34,635 nt of DNA from Cryomorphaceae bacterium (lineage in GTDB: Bacteria; Bacteroidota; Bacteroidia; Flavobacteriales; Crocinitomicaceae), in NCBI GenBank assembly GCA_021298235.1, contig JAJTDX010000010.1:1-34635 (forward strand), given 5' to 3'. A model generated the notes under the pieces. That model ran no database searches. It was given only the letters and a program-made list of their open reading frames with translations, and was not told the DNA's origin. The translations under genes were made by a program, and so were the position numbers. Of this stretch, positions 27,406 to 34,635 are shown piece after piece (within the stretch, counting starts at the first letter, position 1; each line of letters starts with the position of its first letter).

Positions 27406-28050
27406 ATGATTTTGGATTCAGACAAGGCCTTAAAAGTAGCAGAATTTTTGTTGCAGGTTAAAGCAGTAAAGTTACAACCGAACCATCCTTTCACCTGGGC
27501 GTCCGGATGGAATTCTCCTATTTATTGCGACAACAGGATTACCCTTTCACATCCAAACATCAGAACATTCATTCGTCAGGCATATACAGAGGCCATTACA
27601 GAATTGTTTGGAAAACCAGATCTTATTGCCGGAGTGGCCACAGGAGGAATTGCTCAAGGCGCACTCATCGCTCAAGAAATGGGACTGCCATTTATTTACG
27701 TTCGCAGTTCTGCAAAAGAACATGGAATGGGCAATCAAATTGAAGGATACTTTGAAGCCGGACAAAAAGTAGTTGTAATAGAGGATCTTATCTCAACTGG
27801 AGGGAGTTCTATCAAGGCAATAGAGGCGCTGAAACAAGGTGGATTGGACGTGAAAGGCATCGTTGCTATTTTTACCTATGGATTTAAGGTTGCAGAAACT
27901 AATTTCAAAAAGATAAAATGCCCTGTTGCCACATTGACAAACTATGATCTGCTTATCGAACAGGCCTTAAAGCACAATTACATTACTGACAAGGACATGG
28001 AATCACTCCGTGAATGGAAAGAAAGTCCCCAAACCTGGAAACAAAACTGA
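27406..28050 (+). CDS. pyrE: Orotate phosphoribosyltransferase
   Basis: A 214-residue cytoplasmic enzyme that joins orotate to PRPP to give OMP in pyrimidine synthesis. The PRPP-binding motif VVVIEDLISTGG spans residues 122-133. The N-terminal FTWASGWNSPIYCDNR (about 29-44) is the characteristic OPRTase segment, and the catalytic loop Lys/His lie in RSSAKEHGMGNQIEG. The ATG at 27406 fits homologues; the upstream in-frame TTG adds two residues only. It is followed after two bases by an SRPBCC-family gene, an arrangement I recall as conserved in Bacteroidota. No pyrimidine attenuator is seen, and there is no room for one before the start. Confidence 0.96.
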   Translation: MILDSDKALKVAEFLLQVKAVKLQPNHPFTWASGWNSPIYCDNRITLSHPNIRTFIRQAYTEAITELFGKPDLIAGVATGGIAQGALIAQEMGLPFIYVRSSAKEHGMGNQIEGYFEAGQKVVVIEDLISTGGSSIKAIEALKQGGLDVKGIVAIFTYGFKVAETNFKKIKCPVATLTNYDLLIEQALKHNYITDKDMESLREWKESPQTWKQN

Positions 28051-28052
28051 TC

Positions 28053-28457
28053 ATGCAACTCACAAGCGAAAAAGTAACTGTTCCTGCGAAACAAACCAGT
28101 GTTCAAAGCTTTCTCAAAGATTGCAGGAACATGGTTCATTTACTTCCGCAAGATCAGATTTCTGATTTCAAGGCAACAGAGACCGAATGTTCGTTTAAGG
28201 TTCAGGGAGGAATTACTATTTCTCTTGTTCAAGAAGAATCAGAAGAAACAGATAAACTTTTCATGCGTTCAGGAGAAAAGTCACCTTTTCCTTTTCAATT
28301 GATCATACATACCTTAGACCAGGGATCTAGCACAGAGGGATACATTGAGTTTCAGGGTGACGTGAATGTTTTTATAAAAATGATGGTAGAGAAACCTCTG
28401 TCGGCCTTATTTAATATTATGTCCGGCAAGCTCAGAGACTATTTCTCACAAAACTGA
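28053..28457 (+). CDS. SRPBCC (START-like) family protein
   Basis: A 134-residue cytoplasmic protein. The ATG at 28053, two bases after the pyrE stop, gives the family start MQLTSEKVTVPAKQTSVQSF; a longer frame from 28014 lies inside pyrE. The pattern (N-terminal strand, helix with FLKDCRNMVHLLP, long curved beta-sheet, C-terminal helix MMVEKPLSALFNIMSGKLRD) is that of the START/Bet v1-like helix-grip fold, which binds hydrophobic ligands. No catalytic residues are apparent and the ligand is unknown. Similar genes follow pyrE in many Flavobacteriia (recalled). Its 3' end overlaps the convergent birA by 26 bases. Confidence 0.78.
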   Translation: MQLTSEKVTVPAKQTSVQSFLKDCRNMVHLLPQDQISDFKATETECSFKVQGGITISLVQEESEETDKLFMRSGEKSPFPFQLIIHTLDQGSSTEGYIEFQGDVNVFIKMMVEKPLSALFNIMSGKLRDYFSQN

Positions 28458-29190
28458 TTTCCTTGAGATCATAGTGTTTTAAAAACCCATCCCGCTCGAT
28501 TAATAGTTTTCCCGATACTTCAACTCCGGCAATCACTCCTTCAAAAATGCCATTCACATCCTCGAATGTGCCTTTTTCGTTGAATTTATATAGCCGATTT
28601 AGGTATTCCTCGTCTAGAGTCTTAAGGTCATTTTCCAGCAGTTTATCGTACCAGAAATTCAATTCGGAAATCAATACGAATAACAAATCCATCACCTTAT
28701 GAAATTGTCCGGTCTCTCCCTTCACGCTTGTTGCATAAGGAACATCAAATTGTGTCTGATTGACATTTATTCCAATTCCAACACAACTATTTCTAATCAA
28801 TCCTGAACTTGACGTGTTTTCAATTAAAATACCGGCAATTTTTTTGTCATTACAGTAAATATCGTTGGGCCACTTGATGTGTGCAGCTATTCCCAACCTA
28901 TTAAGTGCTCCGGAAACTGAAAGTGAAACTACTTTCGTCAAGAGGAACTGAGAAGATACCGACAGATTGGCAGGCTCTAATACGACTGTCAAAAGGGCAT
29001 TTAATCCAGGATTTGATTCCCATTTTGCACCGCGTTGTCCACGTCCAGAATACTGTTCGTCTGCCAATATTACCGAACCATGAGACAGTTTACCCTGCTT
29101 AAAAAGCGTGGCAGCATAATTGTTGGTTGAATCAACGCTGTTTAATTGTACTATGCGATGACCAATAATGAACTTTTCAGACGAGGACAT
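28432..29190 (-). CDS. birA: Biotin--[acetyl-CoA-carboxylase] ligase
   Basis: A 252-residue cytoplasmic enzyme that activates biotin to biotinyl-AMP and attaches it to the carboxyl carrier protein. The biotin-binding GRGQRG loop is at residues 49-54, KWPNDI starts at 106 and the catalytic Lys segment KKIAGILIE begins at 116. A short C-terminal SH3-like domain (about 208-250, NGIFEGVIAGVEVSGKLLI) is present. There is no N-terminal helix-turn-helix, so unlike E. coli BirA it cannot be a DNA-binding repressor of biotin genes. It overlaps the SRPBCC gene by 26 bases at the 3' end and is divergent from rsfS, each with its own -7 element in the 63-base gap. Confidence 0.94.
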   Translation of the reverse strand: MSSSEKFIIGHRIVQLNSVDSTNNYAATLFKQGKLSHGSVILADEQYSGRGQRGAKWESNPGLNALLTVVLEPANLSVSSQFLLTKVVSLSVSGALNRLGIAAHIKWPNDIYCNDKKIAGILIENTSSSGLIRNSCVGIGINVNQTQFDVPYATSVKGETGQFHKVMDLLFVLISELNFWYDKLLENDLKTLDEEYLNRLYKFNEKGTFEDVNGIFEGVIAGVEVSGKLLIERDGFLKHYDLKEISFVRNSL

Positions 29191-29209
29191 TCCACTGTGA
29201 TGAGATAGC

Positions 29210-29217
29210 CAAAGTTA
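29210..29217 (-). promoter_or_regulatory. -7 promoter element (TAACTTTG) for birA
   Basis: The plus strand reads CAAAGTTA, a perfect TANNTTTG on the minus strand, 19 bases before the birA ATG. A TTTTG on the minus strand near 29242-29246 could serve as -33, though the 24-base spacer is slightly long. Confidence 0.6.
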
Positions 29218-29228
29218 AAATTTAAAGT

Positions 29229-29236
29229 TAGTTTTG
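29229..29236 (+). promoter_or_regulatory. -7 promoter element (TAGTTTTG) for the rsfS operon
   Basis: A perfect TANNTTTG octamer ending 17 bases before the rsfS ATG at 29254. It lies 11 bases from the opposing birA element, so the two promoters are back to back and overlap in their upstream regions. Confidence 0.58.
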
Positions 29237-29253
29237 TAGAACAAAACCCCTAG

Positions 29254-31560
<2,307 letters not shown>

Positions 31561-31602
31561 AGCCCTTTTGGTGTTTCCCACATAAAAACGTAAATTCGCG
31601 CG

Positions 31603-32433
31603 ATGAACAATCTGCTTCAGCGTTCGATTACCGGAGCTCTCTTTGCCATTGTGGTTTTAGGTTCGATCCTTTGGGATGCCTACGCACAGGCACTTGTGTT
31701 CTCTGTATTTATGGTGCTCGGACTCCTGGAGTTCTACAATCTTTTCAATAAGCACGGTGTAGTGCGTGTAAGCTCTGAGATTGGAGTTTTCATCGGGATT
31801 TTTATCTTCGTTTTATTAGTGGGATTTAGTCTAGAGTGGCTTCCCATCATTAGTATCGTTTTCATTTTTCCTTTGTTTTTTACGCTCATTCTGGAAGAGT
31901 TATGGAGGAAGAGTGAACATCCTCTGATCAACATTTCGATACTGGTATTTGGGATTATTTACATCGTGCTCCCTTTCTGGTTAACCATAGACCTAAATTT
32001 AAGGGAGGATGAACAAAATAATTTCATGCCACTGGTTGTTGGTATGTACTTATTGATCTGGACGAATGATACCTTCGCGTATCTCACAGGAAGAAAATTC
32101 GGGAAAACGAAGCTCTTCGAGCGAATCTCACCAAAAAAAACTTGGGAAGGAACGGCAGGTGGCATACTCGTTACGTTGTTGATCGGTTATATATTTGGTG
32201 CTTTTATCAACAAGGGACAAGAATGGTTTTGGATTGTTTCAGCGGCTATCATTGCACCATGTGCAATCTTCGGAGATTTGCTTGAATCCCTTTTTAAAAG
32301 AAGTCTAAACATCAAAGATTCTGGAACGATTCTTCCCGGTCATGGTGGGATCCTCGATCGCTTTGATGCAGCATTATTCGCTATTCCCTTCTTTTATTGC
32401 TGGGCAATGGTTTACGATTATTTCAGTTATTAA
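31603..32433 (+). CDS. cdsA: Phosphatidate cytidylyltransferase
   Basis: A 276-residue inner-membrane enzyme that makes CDP-diacylglycerol from CTP and phosphatidate, the branch point of phospholipid synthesis. About eight membrane segments are visible. The family signature covers residues 175-256: ISPKKTWEGTAGG (about 175-187), GDLLESLFKR (224-233) and KDSGTILPGHGGILDR (238-253), with Asp156 in NDTFAY likely at the metal site. It starts 42 bases after the ftsH stop; TAAATTCG at 31591-31598 is a near -7 element ending four bases before the ATG. Four bases separate it from psd, which uses a product of the same pathway. Confidence 0.96.
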   Translation: MNNLLQRSITGALFAIVVLGSILWDAYAQALVFSVFMVLGLLEFYNLFNKHGVVRVSSEIGVFIGIFIFVLLVGFSLEWLPIISIVFIFPLFFTLILEELWRKSEHPLINISILVFGIIYIVLPFWLTIDLNLREDEQNNFMPLVVGMYLLIWTNDTFAYLTGRKFGKTKLFERISPKKTWEGTAGGILVTLLIGYIFGAFINKGQEWFWIVSAAIIAPCAIFGDLLESLFKRSLNIKDSGTILPGHGGILDRFDAALFAIPFFYCWAMVYDYFSY

Positions 32434-32436
32434 GCT

Positions 32437-33102
32437 ATGAAACTACACCGCGAAGGATACCTAATTATGACAGCAGGCTTGATGTTGCTTGCAGGAATAC
32501 AGTTCCTAAATTTTGTCCTGTATAAAAGTATTGGATGGCTATGGCTTTTTGCACTTTTAACTACCGGCGTTTTAGTCATGGCCTATCTCATCATACAGTT
32601 TTTCCGTGTTCCAAAAAGAACTTGTGTTTTTAAAGAGAATGAGATCTTTTGTCCGGCAGATGGAAAAGTTGTGGTTATTGAAGAAGTTGAAGAATCAGAG
32701 TACTTCAAAGACAAAAGAATTCAGGTATCCATCTTCATGTCTCCTCTGAATGTTCATGCAAACTACAATCCGATCAGTGGACTGGTAAAATACGTGAAAT
32801 ACCATCCCGGTCTCTTTCTGGTAGCATGGCATCCAAAAAGCAGCACAGAGAATGAGCGTAGCACCATGGTCATCGAACATAGCTCTGGAAAAGAGGTGTT
32901 ATTCCGACAAATTGCCGGAGCAGTGGCAAGAAGAATCTGTTATTACTTGCACGAAGGACAAAAAGTAACTACAGGAGAAGAGTTTGGGTTCATTAAGTTT
33001 GGATCTCGCATTGACTTATTCCTACCATTGGACACTAAACTTGAAATCAAGATTGGAGATGTTGTAAAAGCTAAATTGACAAAACTTGGAGAATTAAGTT
33101 AA
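32437..33102 (+). CDS. psd: Phosphatidylserine decarboxylase, short proenzyme type
   Basis: A 221-residue inner-membrane protein that converts phosphatidylserine to phosphatidylethanolamine. It is the short (PSD-A/archaetidylserine-decarboxylase-like) form. Two hydrophobic segments at about 10-30 and 35-55 anchor it. The self-cleavage site is Gly189-Ser190 in FIKFGSRIDLF; the Ser becomes the pyruvoyl cofactor. SPLNVHANYNP (about 104-114), with the catalytic His, and ERSTMVIEH are also as expected. It lies directly behind cdsA, so both phospholipid genes are co-transcribed. A short gap with a near -7 element separates it from the small Lys/Cys-rich gene. Confidence 0.95.
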   Translation: MKLHREGYLIMTAGLMLLAGIQFLNFVLYKSIGWLWLFALLTTGVLVMAYLIIQFFRVPKRTCVFKENEIFCPADGKVVVIEEVEESEYFKDKRIQVSIFMSPLNVHANYNPISGLVKYVKYHPGLFLVAWHPKSSTENERSTMVIEHSSGKEVLFRQIAGAVARRICYYLHEGQKVTTGEEFGFIKFGSRIDLFLPLDTKLEIKIGDVVKAKLTKLGELS

Positions 33103-33116
33103 ACTATTTATCTTTA
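33086..33116 (+). promoter_or_regulatory. Candidate promoter (TTG - 20 bases - TATCTTTA) for the small Lys/Cys-rich gene
   Basis: TTG at 33086-33088 and TATCTTTA at 33109-33116 have a spacer of 20 bases, within the range described for Bacteroidota -33/-7 promoters. The last base of the -7 octamer is A, not G. The element ends 19 bases before the ATG at 33136, so the small gene can be expressed apart from cdsA-psd. Confidence 0.5.
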
Positions 33117-33135
33117 GGCCATAAATCTTAATCGT

Positions 33136-33354
33136 ATGAAAAAAATATTCCTTGCCTTAGCCCTTACAGCGTTTGTTGGTTCAGTTGCAACTACGTCTTA
33201 CGCAGCAGTTAACGGAAACTCCGTTGAAATTAAAAAAGACGACAAAAAGAAAAAGAAGAAAAAATCTTGCTGTTCTGCAGACAAAGCTACTTCAGGTTCT
33301 TCTTGCTCTAAGCCAGGAGAAGCAAAAGGAGGATGCTGCACTAAGAAACAGTAA
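33136..33354 (+). CDS. Small exported Lys- and Cys-rich protein
   Basis: A 72-residue protein of unknown function. The signal peptide MKKIFLALALTAFVGSVATTSYA is cut at about residue 23-24 (SYAA). The mature peptide of about 48 residues holds a run of seven Lys after DD and five Cys in the arrangement CC, C, CC (KSCCS, SSCSK, GGCCTKK), with Gly and Ser between. The composition suggests a metal-binding or disulfide-bonded peptide of the envelope. Real coding is supported by the signal peptide, an upstream promoter and a strong terminator 17 bases after the stop. I do not recognise a named family. Its position behind psd may be coincidental. Confidence 0.78.
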   Translation: MKKIFLALALTAFVGSVATTSYAAVNGNSVEIKKDDKKKKKKKSCCSADKATSGSSCSKPGEAKGGCCTKKQ

Positions 33355-33370
33355 TTCTTATAATACTTTG

Positions 33371-33405
33371 AAAATGGTCGGATAGTCATCCGGCCATTTT
33401 TTTTT
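33371..33405 (+). terminator. Rho-independent terminator after the small Lys/Cys-rich gene
   Basis: AAAATGGTCGGAT (33371-33383) pairs with ATCCGGCCATTTT (33388-33400) with one T-G wobble, a 4-base AGTC loop and nine T in total at the end. It also has an A-run on its left, so it may serve the convergent hydrolase gene. Confidence 0.9.
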
Positions 33406-33463
33406 GCTTAAAGTTTTAATTGGGACTCTTTAAAACTAAAGTTTACAATAGTTTTTAAGGAAG

Positions 33464-34635
33464 CTAGTGATTAATCCGAACAAACATCATTGTTCGTCCT
33501 TTCTCTGCAAGTGACAGAAAGTAAATGCCCTCTTTAAATGAAGAAACGTCAATATTCACTGAATCCTGGTCTGAATTGCTCTCCAATAACTTAGCTCCTA
33601 GTCGATCATATACCTCTATTTTTCCAATAGAAACTCCTTTCGAGGTAAGTGTGAGCTGCTCATTCACGGGATTTGGGTACAGTTGAATTTCTTCGTTCCA
33701 TTCTTCCTCTTCGATTCCTGAAGAACATGTTAATTCATTCACATATTCCCAGATGGCATCATTCAACTGAAAAGGAACATTCGACGTAGTTGGATCATCA
33801 CCCATCCTTAACCAAACCAAATTCTGACTTGGAACGACATTCAGAAATTGTCCACCTGAACCAATTGCCGAGATCATGTCTGCAGGTGCATTCGGACATA
33901 AGTAACCCGGAAAAACAGTTTGTAGCGTAGGCACCATGAAAGACTGCTTGCCATTTAGCCACCACAAATAACCGTAAGATTTATTCAAGCCCTGGGATGT
34001 GTTGACCATATCATAGAAATAAGCTGTATCCGTCATGATCTGATTCCCGTTCCAATTTCCCTTGTTTAAAATCAACGTACCAAAGCGCGCCATGCTTCGC
34101 GCAGTGCTAAAAAACACATTGTTATAACCCACTGAGAAGAATGCACCTGTCATTCCTGTTGGTGTTTTTAGTTTTTGGGTGGTATATGTGTTTAGCGTTT
34201 GCCCTGTTGCATTTTCAATAACACCATCTAAAAGTGTATACGGTCCGTTGTGATAAGCCCAACGTGTTCCGGAATCTGCCAAATAATTCAAACAGGTGTC
34301 CAATGTACAATAATGATCCGGGACACCATCATCCAAGCCCGATGTCATGGTAAGCTGGTTCCAAATCGTGATCTTTTCTTCTTGTTGCGGTGTACAATTT
34401 GTCCAGCCTGGACCAAGAAACGTAGAAGTAGTATCGGTAATGGATAAATATCCCTCTTGCTGCGCAATTCCGGTCATAAATGAGGTGATTGTTTTCCCGG
34501 CAGATGCCCATTGCCAAGGAGTTGTGGAAGTATGGGTACCAAAGTACTTTTCCAGAACAATCTTGCCATCCTTCAACAGAATGAACGCTTTCGAATTGTT
34601 TTGCTCGAGGAAATTATACAAACTATCAATCTTCG
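33464..34635 (-). CDS. T9SS-secreted beta-lactamase-fold serine hydrolase, N-terminus beyond window
   Basis: The frame is open to the right edge; residues KIDSL precede the first visible TTG-encoded Leu at 34621, so the true start and signal peptide lie outside. About 389 residues are visible. The serine hydrolase domain has SAGK (SxxK nucleophile, 34493-34504), YHN (YxN) in WAYHNGPYTL and GSGGQ near the third motif position, as in class C beta-lactamase/DD-peptidase/esterase relatives (Pfam Beta-lactamase). Resistance to antibiotics is not implied; most such proteins are esterases or peptidases. The last about 75 residues are a T9SS type A sorting domain with IQLYPNPVNEQL and VYDRLGAKLL. It should be exported to the cell surface. 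It faces the small gene tail to tail. Confidence 0.9.
   Translation of the reverse strand, partial: KIDSLYNFLEQNNSKAFILLKDGKIVLEKYFGTHTSTTPWQWASAGKTITSFMTGIAQQEGYLSITDTTSTFLGPGWTNCTPQQEEKITIWNQLTMTSGLDDGVPDHYCTLDTCLNYLADSGTRWAYHNGPYTLLDGVIENATGQTLNTYTTQKLKTPTGMTGAFFSVGYNNVFFSTARSMARFGTLILNKGNWNGNQIMTDTAYFYDMVNTSQGLNKSYGYLWWLNGKQSFMVPTLQTVFPGYLCPNAPADMISAIGSGGQFLNVVPSQNLVWLRMGDDPTTSNVPFQLNDAIWEYVNELTCSSGIEEEEWNEEIQLYPNPVNEQLTLTSKGVSIGKIEVYDRLGAKLLESNSDQDSVNIDVSSFKEGIYFLSLAEKGRTMMFVRINH

Noticed and set aside
28014..28052. SRPBCC protein starting inside pyrE at 28014
   Set aside because: The extra 13 residues overlap pyrE and have no family character; ATG at 28053 gives the typical N-terminus two bases after the pyrE stop.
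33198..33389. Antisense frame opposite the small Lys/Cys-rich gene, with a poly-Phe run
   Set aside because: It is the mirror of the poly-Lys codons, has no signal or family features, and runs through the terminator.

Overview
This window looks like an ordinary, gene-dense stretch of a Bacteroidota chromosome, most likely class Flavobacteriia; the genus cannot be fixed from sequence reading alone. The clues are two proteins ending in a type IX secretion (T9SS) sorting domain of the YPNP kind, a TonB-dependent receptor paired with a surface lipoprotein, a dipeptidyl-peptidase IV, a DUF1573 protein, a short primary sigma factor without region 1.1, few Shine-Dalgarno sequences, and repeated TANNTTTG octamers (the Bacteroidota -7 promoter element) just upstream of starts. 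I see no tRNA, rRNA, CRISPR array, prophage or insertion sequence, and no gene-free stretch over about 200 bases.

Region 1 (1-6871) is the most system-like part. Two tandem exported endonuclease/exonuclease/phosphatase (EEP) proteins run leftward. Rightward from the same gap run a TonB-dependent receptor, an outer-membrane lipoprotein (DUF5689/OB-like module plus a choice-of-anchor-J-like module) and a T9SS-secreted protein with the same two modules in reverse order. I infer a surface system that degrades and imports a phosphodiester-containing substrate, plausibly extracellular nucleic acid or nucleotides.

Region 2 (6896-16345) holds dipeptidyl-peptidase IV, citrate synthase, a THUMP-domain RNA methyltransferase, a divergent outer-membrane patatin-barrel protein, a double VOC-domain protein and an unidentified lipoprotein. 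Region 3 (16408-23826) is mostly housekeeping: PriA helicase facing the primary sigma factor RpoD, a low-molecular-weight phosphatase coupled to an RsmI-like methylase, a TerB/J-domain co-chaperone, and HtpG. Region 4 (23955-28050) has an unidentified polytopic membrane protein overlapping a short-chain dehydrogenase, a DUF1573 protein, and a NUDIX hydrolase divergent from pyrE by only 6 bases.

Region 5 (27406-33354) is a core cluster: pyrE, an SRPBCC protein, birA (opposite strand), rsfS, ftsH, cdsA, psd and a small Lys/Cys-rich exported protein. Here ftsH is broken: the codons for the Walker A lysine, Walker B and pore loop are missing and the two remaining parts are out of frame. This is either an assembly gap or a real inactivating deletion. 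The window ends (33464-34635) in a T9SS-secreted beta-lactamase-fold serine hydrolase whose N-terminus lies beyond the right edge. Several genes appear to use GTG or TTG starts.
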